A stretch of DNA of 64,000 nucleotides from Echinicola sp. 20G (GCF_015533855.1 NZ_AP024154.1:4036501-4100500), one strand, 5' to 3'; counted from the stretch's first letter, positions 16,582 through 26,506 are shown. Translations and numbers: made by a program. The notes: generated from the sequence alone by a model not told the origin.

Positions 16582-17967
16582 ATGAAAAAATATAAAGTCA
16601 CCATGCCGATCATATTGCTAATCGTATTATATGCAAGTTTAGCTTGTGGAGATAAAAATACTGAAACTCCAGACCTTCCTATTGTCCCGGAAAAAACTTC
16701 ATTATCCATTAAGGCTGACCTAGATGTTCAGTATCAAGAGATGATTGGTTTTGGCGGAGCATTGACTTGGTATTCAGCTGGGCTGGTGTCCAGTCCCAAG
16801 AAAGAAGAGCTGTATGAACTGATTTTTGAAGACTTGGGGATGGATATATTGAGGTTGAAAAATTGGTACTACCCCAAGGCCTATCCGGAGAATAAATCCC
16901 CAGAACTGATGGAAACGGAGGGTGATAAGGCCATGTGGAAAGCCAATGAAGAATTTTATACTGTTGCAAAATCTAGAAATCCTGAAGTTCAGGTATTGAT
17001 GTCTTCATGGGGGCCTCCCGCATCACTTAAAAATAACAACCATTTACGGGAAGGGAAACTTAAAAAAAAGGACAATCGATTTATATATGCTGAGTTTGCC
17101 CAATATTGGGAGGACATGCTGAACCATATGACTTTTACACCGGATATTATCAGTATCCAAAATGAACCCGGCTATATCAATTCAGGGTGGACTACCTGTC
17201 AATGGTCTCCTCGAGAAACTCAGGAAATGGCTGGTTATGAAGAGGCATTGGAGGCTATTTGGGAGCAAATCAAAGACCGGGAAGATGCACCAGCAATCTT
17301 GGGGCCGGAAGCAGAGAACCAAACTGCTTGGGAAAATTTTACCCTCGTTATTAAGGATAAGGATTATTTAGACTATTTCGGTTGGCATCCTTACAGCTTC
17401 GACAAACAAGCTGATGTTGCCAATGTCGACTCTTGGTTTGATCAAATTGGGAATCAATATAACCAACGCCCCAATATTATGACCGAGTATTCAGGATTGG
17501 ACTGGCTTAAGACGGCTAGGTTTGTCCATAGGGCCCTTACCGTGGCCAATAGCTCAGCCTATATTTATTGGGAATTGGTTTGGGGAGCTCCAGGTTATAC
17601 CGAATATCCCATGATCAATATCAAGAGTTCAGGAGCGTATGAAGTGACTGGATATTATTATCTTATGAAGCACTTTGCAAAATATGTGGATAAAGGATAT
17701 CAACGAGTTGGAGTTTCATCCAATGGGTCGGGTTTGGAAGTGTCCGCCTATTTGAATCCAGCTGCTGATCAAGTGACCTATGTGGTGATCAATCCAGCTG
17801 ATGAAGAATTTGTCTGTCAAATGGAAGTTGAAGGAAAAACCGTTCAAACTATCCAAGCTTTTCAAAGTCTAAAAGGAAATTATGATAATCAGCTGCAAGC
17901 CTCAGAAGAAAGTGCAAAAATACTGGTCAAAGCGAGAAGTACAACCACAGTTGTAGTGGGGATATAA
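16582..17967 (+). CDS. GH30 glucuronoxylanase-like lipoprotein
   Basis: 461 residues with lipobox S-L-A-C at about residues 19-22. The GH30 TIM barrel opens with G-F-G-G-A. The acid/base Glu195 lies in I-S-I-Q-N-E-P and the nucleophile Glu302 in I-M-T-E-Y-S, followed by a small beta-sandwich domain. Family knowledge: GH30_8-type enzymes cut the xylan backbone next to 4-O-methylglucuronic acid branches. The subfamily is inferred from the neighbouring alpha-glucuronidases and overall length, not proved from sequence. It is the first gene of an operon with uxuA (62 bp gap), GH115 and an acetylesterase. Confidence 0.88.
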   Translation: MKKYKVTMPIILLIVLYASLACGDKNTETPDLPIVPEKTSLSIKADLDVQYQEMIGFGGALTWYSAGLVSSPKKEELYELIFEDLGMDILRLKNWYYPKAYPENKSPELMETEGDKAMWKANEEFYTVAKSRNPEVQVLMSSWGPPASLKNNNHLREGKLKKKDNRFIYAEFAQYWEDMLNHMTFTPDIISIQNEPGYINSGWTTCQWSPRETQEMAGYEEALEAIWEQIKDREDAPAILGPEAENQTAWENFTLVIKDKDYLDYFGWHPYSFDKQADVANVDSWFDQIGNQYNQRPNIMTEYSGLDWLKTARFVHRALTVANSSAYIYWELVWGAPGYTEYPMINIKSSGAYEVTGYYYLMKHFAKYVDKGYQRVGVSSNGSGLEVSAYLNPAADQVTYVVINPADEEFVCQMEVEGKTVQTIQAFQSLKGNYDNQLQASEESAKILVKARSTTTVVVGI

Positions 17968-18029
17968 TCAAACACAATTAGAGATTTTAATTCAGCAACC
18001 ATATTACACCAAAATAAACCAACAGAACA

Positions 18030-19202
18030 ATGGCATTGATCCAAACTTGGCGATGGTACGGGCCCAACGACCCGGTAAGTCTTAAAGATATCAAACAGGC
18101 AGGAGCAGCAGGAGTGGTTTCTGCCTTACACCAAATTCCCCATGGTGATGAATGGCCAATAGCGCTGATCATGGAACGAAAGCGGCAAATTGAAGAAGCA
18201 GGTTTAAAGTGGTCTGTGGTAGAAAGTGTACCAGTGCATGAGGCAATAAAAACCCGTAATGAACACTGTGAATTTTATCTGGAAAATTACAGGAAAACAT
18301 TAAAGAACCTTTCTTTTTGCGGCATAAAAACAGTTTGTTACAATTTTATGCCCGTTTTAGATTGGACAAGAACTGAACTGGAATTGCCACTGGAGAATGG
18401 TGCCAAAGCACTTTATCTGAACTGGGTTGATTTGGCTGTGTTTGATATAAAGGTGTTGAAGAGAGCTGATGCATCGTCTTTTTACCAAGAAGCAATCCTA
18501 GAGCAAGTAGAAGAAAGGTATGCCAATATGTCCCCTGAAAAACTGGATGAACTTATCGAAGTTATTTTAATGGGGGTGCCAACTGAGGGGGGAGTTACAT
18601 TGGAAAATCTGCAGGAAAGTATAGAGATTTATAAGGGGATAGGAAAGAAAGGGCTGCAGGAAAACTTGATCTACTTTTTATCCAGTATATCAACTGTATG
18701 TGAGGAAGAAGGAATTCAAATGACCATTCACCCTGATGATCCTCCATTTGCTATTTTGGGCTTGCCAAGAATTGCTTCTACCAAGGAGGATCTGGAGCAT
18801 ATACTTCGAGCGGTTGACAAACCCTTCAATGGAATTTGTTTTTGTACAGGGTCGCTTGGGGCAGGAAGTCATAATGACCTGCCTAAAATTCTGGATGCTG
18901 TAGGTGACAGGGTTTACTTTACGCATCTCAGAAATGTGAAAAAAGATAGGTTGGGTAATTTTTACGAATCAGACCATTTGGACGGGGATGTGGATATGTA
19001 TGCGATTATGAGGAAGCTGGTGGAGTTGAATGCTAAAAGAGAACTGTCCATTCCATTCAGGCCTGATCATGGCCACCAAATGCTGGACGATCTAAATAAA
19101 GTGACCAATCCCGGGTATTCTGCCATTGGAAGACTTAAAGGCTTGGCCGAGCTGAGGGGACTGGAAATGGGAATAGCCAAAACTTTAATGATTCAAGAAT
19201 AA
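18030..19202 (+). CDS. uxuA: D-mannonate dehydratase
   Basis: 390 residues without a signal peptide, so cytoplasmic, unlike its neighbours. It begins with the family's Q-T-W-R-W-Y-G-P-N-D-P-V-S-L and A-G-A-A-G-V-V-S-A-L-H-Q-I-P-x-G-x-x-W. A TIM-barrel metal site is formed by C-F-C-T-G-S-L-G-A, H-L-R-N and R-P-D-H-G-H. The enzyme dehydrates D-mannonate to 2-keto-3-deoxygluconate, a step in glucuronate breakdown. Its place between GH30 and GH115 links glucuronoxylan side-chain release directly to catabolism. Isomerase, reductase and KDG kinase partners are not in the window. Confidence 0.96.
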   Translation: MALIQTWRWYGPNDPVSLKDIKQAGAAGVVSALHQIPHGDEWPIALIMERKRQIEEAGLKWSVVESVPVHEAIKTRNEHCEFYLENYRKTLKNLSFCGIKTVCYNFMPVLDWTRTELELPLENGAKALYLNWVDLAVFDIKVLKRADASSFYQEAILEQVEERYANMSPEKLDELIEVILMGVPTEGGVTLENLQESIEIYKGIGKKGLQENLIYFLSSISTVCEEEGIQMTIHPDDPPFAILGLPRIASTKEDLEHILRAVDKPFNGICFCTGSLGAGSHNDLPKILDAVGDRVYFTHLRNVKKDRLGNFYESDHLDGDVDMYAIMRKLVELNAKRELSIPFRPDHGHQMLDDLNKVTNPGYSAIGRLKGLAELRGLEMGIAKTLMIQE

Positions 19203-19209
19203 TAGCATC

Positions 19210-22089
19210 ATGAATAAACTCAGGAACCTTAACTATTTTTTAGCTGCATTGATTTTCCTTTTGTCGAACTCCTATACAATGGCTCGGCAGGATAAGCATA
19301 TTGTCAAGGAAGTTGGCGGTTACGGGCGCTTTCCCCTTGTTGATAACATAGCAGTTCCATTAATAGTGGATGCTGCTGCCGATGAAGGGGTAATGATCGC
19401 AGCCAAGAATTTTCAAAAAGATATCAGGGCTGTTACTGGCAAGGAGCCAGATTTAGAAAGGTCAAGTACCATCCCTGAGGCTCAAAATGTGGTCATCATT
19501 GGAACCATTGGGAAAGGAGGGCTTATTGATCAGCTGGTGGACTCTGGCAAACTAAAAGTATCCGGAGTTTCAGGGAAGTGGGAAACGTTTACTGTGGAAA
19601 CCATAGACCAGCCTTTCCCAGGAGTAGAGCAAGCTTTGGTGATTGCGGGCAGTGATAAGCGAGGAACCATTTTTGGGATTTATGAGATGTCAGAGCAAAT
19701 TGGCGTTAGCCCTTGGTATTGGTGGGCAGACGTTCCGGTAAAAGAAAAGTCGGCACTTTTTGTAATGAACACGAAACATAGTTTAGGAACTCCAGCAGTT
19801 AAATATCGGGGCATTTTTATCAATGACGAAGCGCCTGCATTGGCAGGTTGGGCAACGGAAAAATTTGGAGGCTTCAATCATCAGTTTTATGAAAAAGTTT
19901 ATGAGTTGATTCTTCGGTTAAAGGGCAACTTTCTTTGGCCAGCCATGTGGGGAAGGGCCTTATATGATGATGATCCCATGAATGCGGCCTTGGCCGATCA
20001 GTATGGTGTGGTGATCAGTACCTCTCATCACGAGCCCTTGATGCGGGCGCATGTCGAGTGGAGCCGATATGGTGAAGGTGATTGGAATTATTCCACCAAT
20101 GCTGAGCGACTCCAAGAGTTTTGGAGGACAGGGATTGAACGGATGGGAAATAACGAAAGTATTGTAACTTTAGGGATGCGTGGAGATGGTGATGAGCCAA
20201 TGAGTGAGGAAAGCAATATCGCCTTGTTGGAAAAAATAGTTGAGGACCAAAGGGAAATTATTCGGAATGTCACCCAAAAGCCCATTGAAGCTACACCTCA
20301 GGTATGGGCACTTTACAAAGAAGTACAGGAATATTATGACAAAGGTATGCGAGTACCGGATGATGTGACCCTGTTATTGTGCGATGATAATTGGGGAAAT
20401 GTCAGGAAATTGCCAGCGATAGGAGTAAAGCAACACTCGGGAGGATACGGGATGTATTACCACTATGACTATGTGGGCGGACCAAGGAATTATAAATGGC
20501 TCAATACCAATCCGATTCCAAGGATTTGGGAGCAGATGCACTTGACTTATGAGCATGGCGTGGACAGGATTTGGATTGTCAATGTAGGCGATATCAAACC
20601 AATGGAATTGCCTATCACGTTTTTCTTGGATTATGCATGGAATCCACAGCAATGGCGAGCTGATCGGCTTCCAGAATACACGACCCAATGGGCTCGTGAT
20701 CAATTTGGGTCAGGGCTGGAAAATGAAATTGCTGAGATTTTGGACCAATATGCTAAATTCAATAGCAGAAGAAAGCCTGAAATGTTGGATCAGCTTACTT
20801 ACAGTTTGACGAACTATCAAGAAGCTGACCGTGTAGTGGAGGATTATAATGCATTGGCAGCAAAAGCTCAGGAAATATATGATCAACTGGATCCAACCTA
20901 CAAAGCAGCCTATTTTCAGCTGGTGTTGTTTCCTGTATTGGCCTGTTCCAATCTGAACGAGATGTACTTGGCGGTAGCAAAAAATCATTTGTATGCAACG
21001 CAAGGCAATGCACTTACCAATGAAATGGCAGAGAAGGTTGAAAGGCTTTTTGCCAAAGATGCGGAATTGGCTAAAGCCTATCATGAGTTGAAGGATGGCA
21101 AATGGAACCATATGATGGACCAAACCCATATTGGTTACACCTACTGGCAACAACCAGAAAAAAACGCCATGCCAGAGTTGAATACAATCAGTCTGCCCCA
21201 GCAGGGAAGTTTAGGGGTAAGTGTTCCAGGGAGCTTGGCATTTTATCCTGATCATAAAAGCGTAAGACTTTCTGAGTTGAGCCCTTACCAAGTAGAGGAG
21301 GCTTTTGTCATTCTTTTCAATCGAGGAAGTTCTTCTGTTCCGTATGAAGTAATTAAAAAGCCTGAGTGGCTTATGATCGAAAAGGAAAAAGGAATTTTAG
21401 TAGATCAGGAGCAACTCAAAGTGACTGTTGATTGGGATAATGTGGCGCTGGGAAAAGTAGAAGGAGAGGTTATTCTGCAATCGGCCCAAGATAAAGTAAG
21501 CATAAAGGTACCTGTCCATAAGTTCCAAGTGCCTGATGACTTTGAAGGGTTTGTGGAAAGTGAAGGATATGTTTCTATTGAAGCACCCCATTTTTCAAGG
21601 CAAGAAGCAATTGCTCCAGTGGAATGGCAAGTTCTTCCCGATTTAGGAAAAACAGGGTCAAGTTTGACTGCTTTTCCTGTGTCATATAAGGAGAAAAGCG
21701 AAGAGGATCTGCAGAATTTTGTAACCTATAATGCTTATTTTACATCGGAAGGGCCCGTGACCATTCATGTATACCTTTCTCCCACATTGAATTTTAAAAA
21801 TACTCCAGAGGGTTTGCGGTTTGGCATTTCAGTGGATGATGAAGCCCCTCAGATTATTTCCATGCATTATGACGAAAGTGGAAAGCTTTGGGATAAATGG
21901 GTAGGTGAGAATATCAATATTCAGAAAAGTGAACATGTGATTGATGGACCCGGTGAACACAGTATCAAGCTTTGGTTGATAGACCGGGCTGTCGTCATTC
22001 AGAAAATTGTGATAGATACAGGGGGGCTCAAAGAAAGTTATTTAGGCCCCCAAGAAAGCTTTATGCATTTTTCAACATCAAATCCTTAA
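19210..22089 (+). CDS. GH115 xylan alpha-1,2-glucuronidase
   Basis: 959 residues, signal peptide ending about residue 25. Family features include the N-terminal domain (P-L-V-D-N-I-A-V-P-L-I-V-D), the catalytic TIM barrel with K-Y-R-G-I-F-I-N-D-E-A-P-A-L, L-K-G-N-F-L-W-P-A-M-W and M-R-G-D-G-D-E-P-M, and a C-terminal region containing D-R-A-V-V-I-Q-K-I-V-I-D-T-G-G. GH115 enzymes remove (4-O-methyl)glucuronic acid from internal and terminal xylose of long chains, complementing GH67. It starts 7 bp after uxuA and ends 6 bp before the acetylesterase gene, so they are translationally close in one operon. Confidence 0.95.
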   Translation: MNKLRNLNYFLAALIFLLSNSYTMARQDKHIVKEVGGYGRFPLVDNIAVPLIVDAAADEGVMIAAKNFQKDIRAVTGKEPDLERSSTIPEAQNVVIIGTIGKGGLIDQLVDSGKLKVSGVSGKWETFTVETIDQPFPGVEQALVIAGSDKRGTIFGIYEMSEQIGVSPWYWWADVPVKEKSALFVMNTKHSLGTPAVKYRGIFINDEAPALAGWATEKFGGFNHQFYEKVYELILRLKGNFLWPAMWGRALYDDDPMNAALADQYGVVISTSHHEPLMRAHVEWSRYGEGDWNYSTNAERLQEFWRTGIERMGNNESIVTLGMRGDGDEPMSEESNIALLEKIVEDQREIIRNVTQKPIEATPQVWALYKEVQEYYDKGMRVPDDVTLLLCDDNWGNVRKLPAIGVKQHSGGYGMYYHYDYVGGPRNYKWLNTNPIPRIWEQMHLTYEHGVDRIWIVNVGDIKPMELPITFFLDYAWNPQQWRADRLPEYTTQWARDQFGSGLENEIAEILDQYAKFNSRRKPEMLDQLTYSLTNYQEADRVVEDYNALAAKAQEIYDQLDPTYKAAYFQLVLFPVLACSNLNEMYLAVAKNHLYATQGNALTNEMAEKVERLFAKDAELAKAYHELKDGKWNHMMDQTHIGYTYWQQPEKNAMPELNTISLPQQGSLGVSVPGSLAFYPDHKSVRLSELSPYQVEEAFVILFNRGSSSVPYEVIKKPEWLMIEKEKGILVDQEQLKVTVDWDNVALGKVEGEVILQSAQDKVSIKVPVHKFQVPDDFEGFVESEGYVSIEAPHFSRQEAIAPVEWQVLPDLGKTGSSLTAFPVSYKEKSEEDLQNFVTYNAYFTSEGPVTIHVYLSPTLNFKNTPEGLRFGISVDDEAPQIISMHYDESGKLWDKWVGENINIQKSEHVIDGPGEHSIKLWLIDRAVVIQKIVIDTGGLKESYLGPQESFMHFSTSNP

Positions 22090-22095
22090 AAAACC

Positions 22096-24057
22096 ATGAT
22101 TTTATCAAAACAAATCCCTAGATGCCTGATCTTCCTTTTGATATTGTGTTCTTCAACTATTCAACTCAGAGCGGAAATTCGCCTTCCTCATTTGATCAGT
22201 GATGGTATGGTATTGCAAAGAAACCAAGAGATTCGGATTTGGGGATGGGCAGATGAAGGAGAAACGGTACAGGTAGAATTTCAAGAGTTCAAGGAGTGTG
22301 TGGTTACTAAAAAAGATGGAATGTGGGAGGCATTTTTCCCTGCCATGAAAGAGGGAGGACCCTATTTTATCGATATTTTGGGAAAGGATAATCATATTCA
22401 TATAAGTGATATTTGGTTCGGGGATGTATGGATTTGTTCCGGTCAATCAAATATGGAACAAACAATGGCTAGAGTTGAGCCAATGTTTCCTGATGAAGTG
22501 AAGAAGGCAAATAACCCGGCCATAAGATACTTTGATGTTAGAGATGATTATAATTTTGAAAATGAACTTTTGGACGTGAAGGGAGGAAAGTGGATTTCAG
22601 CAAGTCAGAATGACATAAAGCAGTTTTCCGCTGTAGCCTATTTTTTTGCCCAAAAGGTACATGAAAAATATAATGTTCCAATAGGGCTGATCAACGCAAG
22701 TGTAGGTGGATCACCCATACAATCATGGATCAGGGAAGATGAGCTCAATCGTTTTCCGAAGGACTATAAAGAAGCAGTTCGATTTCAGAATCCGAACCTG
22801 ATCAAAGAAATTGAACAACGTGATAGGGAAAGAAGAAAGGATTGGCTACTTGATCTTAGGAAAAAAGATCAAGGATATTCAAACCCTAAAGAATATTGGT
22901 ATGATATAAACTATAAACCTGAAAACTGGGAAGATATGGCTCGTTTAAATAAACTTCCAGTGGTAGAAGGTAAATACCCTGAAAATGGCGTTTATTGGTT
23001 TAGAAAGGAGTTTTTTATCCAAAATAAAAGTGCAGAAGATATGGAGGCCTATTTATTGTTAGGGACCATTGTGGATAGTGATTCAGTCTATATTAACGGA
23101 CAGTTTGTTGGAGCAACTGCTTACCAATATCCTCCAAGAAGGTATAGTGTGAATAAAAATGTTTTACGCCATGGGAAAAATGTTTTGGTCGCCCGGGTTA
23201 TAAATGAAAGAGGCTTGGGAGGTTTTGTAAAAGATAAGCCATACCAAATTGAACTAAATGGAGAAATAATTGACCTAAAATATGATTGGAAATACAAGCA
23301 GGGAGCTGCCATGCCAGCTTTACCAGAACAAACTTTCATTAGGTTCAAGCCATTAGGCTTGTATAATGCCATGATAGCTCCACTAAAACAATTTTCAGTG
23401 AAAGGTGTGTTATGGTATCAAGGAGAATCCAATGTAGGGGAAGCCTATCACTACAAAGAACAGATGGCTGCTTTAATTGAAGGATGGAGAAAGGCATGGG
23501 ATAAAACAGATTTACCATTTCTCTTTGTGCAATTGCCAAATTTTATGACACCTTCGCATGCCCCTCATTCCGGTACCTGGCCCCAGATTAGGGAAGCCCA
23601 GAGAAAAACATTGGAAATTCAACATACAGGAATGGCGGTGACCATTGATGTTGGTGAAGCGAACGATATTCATCCTTTAAACAAAAAGACCGTTGGCGAG
23701 AGGTTGGCCTTACAGGCTTTTAAAATTGCTTATGGAGAAACAAAAGGTGTATTTTCTGGTCCAACAATTAAAAAAGCTGAAATTTCAAATGATATGATAA
23801 TTCTTAGCTTTGAGGATGTTGGAGGAGGTTTGGTAACTAGTGGAGCTGGTTATCCCGATGGGTTCGCTATTTCAGGCCAGGATGGAGAATTCAAATGGGC
23901 AAGAGCCAAGATATTAGAAAATAAGATCATTCTTGAATGTAATGATATTACTGATCCCAAAAAAGTCAGCTATGGATGGGCCAATAATCCAGATAGGGCA
24001 AACCTCTATAATCTGGAAGGTCTACCAGCTTCCCCGTTTGAGATTGAGGTTGAATAA
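22096..24057 (+). CDS. SGNH-type sialate O-acetylesterase-like (acetylxylan) esterase
   Basis: 653 residues with signal peptide. The SGNH/SASA catalytic domain is split by an inserted beta-sandwich (about residues 290-390, jelly-roll like W-F-R-K-E-F). The nucleophile is Ser118 in S-G-Q-S-N-M-E. The oxyanion block is W-Y-Q-G-E-S-N, and the Asp524/His526 pair sits in N-D-I-H-P. Databases usually call the family sialate 9-O-acetylesterase. No sialic-acid gene is nearby, so deacetylation of xylan or its (glucurono)oligosaccharides is the more likely role; this is inference from context. It is the last gene of the GH30-uxuA-GH115 operon. Confidence 0.85.
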   Translation: MILSKQIPRCLIFLLILCSSTIQLRAEIRLPHLISDGMVLQRNQEIRIWGWADEGETVQVEFQEFKECVVTKKDGMWEAFFPAMKEGGPYFIDILGKDNHIHISDIWFGDVWICSGQSNMEQTMARVEPMFPDEVKKANNPAIRYFDVRDDYNFENELLDVKGGKWISASQNDIKQFSAVAYFFAQKVHEKYNVPIGLINASVGGSPIQSWIREDELNRFPKDYKEAVRFQNPNLIKEIEQRDRERRKDWLLDLRKKDQGYSNPKEYWYDINYKPENWEDMARLNKLPVVEGKYPENGVYWFRKEFFIQNKSAEDMEAYLLLGTIVDSDSVYINGQFVGATAYQYPPRRYSVNKNVLRHGKNVLVARVINERGLGGFVKDKPYQIELNGEIIDLKYDWKYKQGAAMPALPEQTFIRFKPLGLYNAMIAPLKQFSVKGVLWYQGESNVGEAYHYKEQMAALIEGWRKAWDKTDLPFLFVQLPNFMTPSHAPHSGTWPQIREAQRKTLEIQHTGMAVTIDVGEANDIHPLNKKTVGERLALQAFKIAYGETKGVFSGPTIKKAEISNDMIILSFEDVGGGLVTSGAGYPDGFAISGQDGEFKWARAKILENKIILECNDITDPKKVSYGWANNPDRANLYNLEGLPASPFEIEVE

Positions 24058-24229
24058 AAGAGAAAATCTCTTTCAAACGTAATAAAGGCCACTGTTTTGG
24101 AAATAGTTAAGTTGGTGAAATGGTTAATTTGTGGATTTGGATATATTTATTCATTTTGAAATTGCTAAGTCGCGCTTCATTTTAAAGAGAAATGGTTAAT
24201 TAAACATGTGTAAGTATCTAATAATCAAT

Positions 24230-24249
24230 GATTTCACCTAAGTGAAATC
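24230..24249. promoter_or_regulatory. Inverted repeat, possible operator
   Basis: GATTTCAC-CTAA-GTGAAATC: two perfect 8-bp arms around 4 bp. There is no T tract. It lies about 100 bp upstream of the candidate promoter of the sigma region, and its right arm runs into TGAAATCGG, which resembles half of LacI site 1. Confidence 0.5.
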
Positions 24250-24347
24250 GGATTTTGCCGAAATAATAAAATTACTCGCATTGTGTGGGCAAAATAGTCA
24301 TTTTTTGATTCAATAAATTTCTGTAGTAAAACGCAATAACATGTGTA

Positions 24348-24380
24348 ATTGACTGGTTTATAATTACTTGTGTATTTTTG
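24348..24380 (+). promoter_or_regulatory. Candidate Bacteroidota sigma-ABfr promoter
   Basis: The -7 box TATTTTTG (24373-24380) matches TAnnTTTG. A TTG at 24349-24351 sits about 21 bp upstream, the spacing expected for the -33 element (consensus TTTG, here ATTG). The start would be about 400 bp before the sigma factor ATG. Confidence 0.4.
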
Positions 24381-24448
24381 TTTTCTGGGATATTTTACTT
24401 GTTGGGAGTATATTTAATCATACGAGTAACTTTAAACCCAACCAACCA

Positions 24449-24568
24449 ATGAAAGATTTTATATGTAAACACTTGAACAGCATTTTAAACTACTTTGAAT
24501 ACTTTTTTGTGCTCCGATTTATTTTTTATCCCAATTGGAGTTTTGGATTAGCTTACTTGAATTCCTGA
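24449..24568 (+). CDS. Possible 39-residue leader peptide or ORF remnant
   Basis: The ATG follows an A/C-rich leader (AAACCCAACCAACCA) resembling real Bacteroidota gene starts, and lies just downstream of the candidate promoter. The product is aromatic and hydrophobic in the middle (Y-F-E-Y-F-F-V-L-R-F-I-F-Y). No family is recognised. It could be a leader peptide, a truncated gene, or chance. Confidence 0.2.
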   Translation: MKDFICKHLNSILNYFEYFFVLRFIFYPNWSFGLAYLNS

Positions 24569-24792
24569 CATTTCGATCGATCTATACATCTATATAAGTG
24601 TTTGCAGGTGTCTAACTGACGTCGATTCAACTCTACCTTACCTGTACCTTAAAGTTCCCAAATATTAACCTGGTGATGGAAGCTTTTCGGCGGCTATCCA
24701 AAAATTGAAATAATTATTAAAATAATTGAGGTTCTTTTTAAATCCCTTTCCCTCTTTATGTATGAAGAGGGATTATACTCCAATACTCCATC

Positions 24793-25440
24793 ATGAAAAA
24801 TGCCCAAAATAATACACTAAATGTAAATGAACCAGGATCTGCTAAGTTGTTGATGCAGCACAGTAAGGTGATGATAGCCTATACCGAGAAATCTGACAGC
24901 CACGTTTGGGAATCCTTTAAGCGAGGAGAGGAAAAAGCTTTTAACTACATATACAGAGAGCATGTAAGGCAACTGTATAATTATGGTATGCAAGTTTGCA
25001 AAGAAGATGAATGGGTGAGGGACAGTCTGCAAATGATGTTTGTGGACCTAAGAAAAAGGAGGAGTAGACTGGGAGAAGTGAAAAGTATCAAAGGCTATTT
25101 ATTTACTGTTTTTCATCGGACACTTTTTAAGTTGATCAAAAGCAAAAGGAAAGGCATGGGGACATTTGTTTCCCTTAATAAAGAAGACAACAGTTTTTTC
25201 ATAGAAGCCTCCCATGAGACCAAGCTAATAGCAGAAGAGTTCAGCTACGAAAGAAAAAATGACATTGAGGCGGCTCTAAATAAATTGTCTCAAAGGGAGA
25301 GACAAGCGATAATACTTCTTTACAGGGAAGAACTTTCCTACAAGGAAATTGCCGAGATTATGGATTTCAAAGAAGTGAAAACAGCCCGCACACTAGTATA
25401 CCGCGCTATGAACAAGCTCAAAGGAATATTTAACGTTTGA
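24793..25440 (+). CDS. ECF-type RNA polymerase sigma factor
   Basis: 215 residues. Region 2 spans about residues 35-115 (W-E-S-F-K-R-G-E-E-K-A-F-N-Y-I-Y, then D-S-L-Q-M-M-F-V-D-L and I-K-G-Y-L-F-T-V-F). Region 4 helix-turn-helix (L-S-Q-R-E-R-Q-A-I-I-L-L-Y and L-S-Y-K-E-I-A-E-I-M) covers the last ~55 residues. It belongs to the Bacteroidota ECF group that works with FecR-like anti-sigma factors and STN-domain SusC/FecA transducers. Both partners follow directly in order, so this is a complete cell-surface signalling cassette. Its likely target is the promoter of the xus genes that follow. Confidence 0.93.
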   Translation: MKNAQNNTLNVNEPGSAKLLMQHSKVMIAYTEKSDSHVWESFKRGEEKAFNYIYREHVRQLYNYGMQVCKEDEWVRDSLQMMFVDLRKRRSRLGEVKSIKGYLFTVFHRTLFKLIKSKRKGMGTFVSLNKEDNSFFIEASHETKLIAEEFSYERKNDIEAALNKLSQRERQAIILLYREELSYKEIAEIMDFKEVKTARTLVYRAMNKLKGIFNV

Positions 25441-25477
25441 TAGCGAACTAATAAATGAGGCATTGGATAATGAAGAT

Positions 25478-26506
25478 ATGAAATACGACCAATTTGAAGT
25501 AGAGGACTTTCTCAATGATGAGTTTTTTATCCAGTGGGTAAAACATCCAGGGGATGAAACAGATCATTTCTGGCTAAAATGGATTGGAGAGCATCCAGAA
25601 AAGCTTCATTTAATTCAAAAGGCCAGAGAAATAATCCTGTTTATCGATTATAAGGACAAAAGCGTGCTTTCTGATAAGTATTATATGGATTTGTATGAAA
25701 ATATTGTAGAGAAAAGCAATATCACAATACCTGACCATGAGGTTAAGTTTCCTTGGAAAAATTGGCATAAAGTAGCCGCGATCCTCATTGTAGTAGTTTC
25801 AAGTGTTTATTGCCTTCGGCATTTTTTATCAAATGACAAGATGATTTCTTCATCGGATGTGCCAGAAATGATCACCAAATGTAATCCTAGTGGTCAAAAA
25901 ACAGGATTTAGGTTACCTGATGGCACAGTGGTATACCTCAATGCAAGTAGTAAATTAACCTATCCATCAGTATTTAAAGAGGATGAAAGAAGGGTGTCCA
26001 TGAAAGGAGAAGCTTATTTTGATGTGGCAGAAGACAAAGAGCGTCCATTCATTATTGAGACCGGGGACGATATAATCAAAGTTTTAGGGACTTCATTTAA
26101 TCTAGTTCATTCCAATAATGAATTGAAAGTAGCCTTGGTAAAGGGGAGTGTTGCTTATGAAGATGCAGAGGGAAATACCGTGAGAATTAAACCCAACCAG
26201 ATGTTGGTCAAAGATAAGAATGGTAAAGTCTCCAAAACTCCTTTTGACATGCTGGAAGTAACTGGTTGGAAAGACAAATACCTGATTTTTAAAGATGATG
26301 GTTTTGTAGAGCTTAGCAGCAAACTTGAAAAATGGTTTGGTGTGAAAATAGTCTCTGATCTCAAGGTAGACAGTACTTGGTCATACTCTGGGGTATATCA
26401 TGACAAATCCTTAGAATATGTGCTGGAAGGTATCAGTATCGCTTCGGATTTTGACTTTAAAATCAATCAAAAAAAAATAACAATTACTAACCCAAACAAT
26501 AAATAA
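25478..26506 (+). CDS. FecR-family anti-sigma factor
   Basis: About 342 residues from the ATG at 25478; a TTG at 25463 would add five. Cytoplasmic N-terminal helical domain, one membrane segment (about residues 93-112, A-A-I-L-I-V-V-V-S-S-V-Y), then a periplasmic FecR domain (F-R-L-P-D-G-T-V-V-Y-L-N-A-S-S-K-L-T-Y-P, G-E-A-Y-F-D-V-A) and a C-terminal STN-like DUF4974 region (W-S-Y-S-G-V-Y-H). It holds the sigma factor at the membrane until the STN domain of the transducer SusC signals substrate. Confidence 0.94.
   Translation: MKYDQFEVEDFLNDEFFIQWVKHPGDETDHFWLKWIGEHPEKLHLIQKAREIILFIDYKDKSVLSDKYYMDLYENIVEKSNITIPDHEVKFPWKNWHKVAAILIVVVSSVYCLRHFLSNDKMISSSDVPEMITKCNPSGQKTGFRLPDGTVVYLNASSKLTYPSVFKEDERRVSMKGEAYFDVAEDKERPFIIETGDDIIKVLGTSFNLVHSNNELKVALVKGSVAYEDAEGNTVRIKPNQMLVKDKNGKVSKTPFDMLEVTGWKDKYLIFKDDGFVELSSKLEKWFGVKIVSDLKVDSTWSYSGVYHDKSLEYVLEGISIASDFDFKINQKKITITNPNNK

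Larger units (their letters stand above)
24058..24792. other. Long regulatory region before the sigma factor gene
   Basis: 735 bp, AT-rich. Contents seen: an inverted repeat at 24230-24249, a partial match to the LacI-type core (TGAAATCGG at 24243-24251), a candidate promoter at 24348-24380, and a 39-codon ORF (24449-24568) after an A/C-rich leader typical of Bacteroidota genes. About 220 bp after that ORF show nothing recognisable. The 5' leader of the sigma gene may be about 400 nt. Confidence 0.5.
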
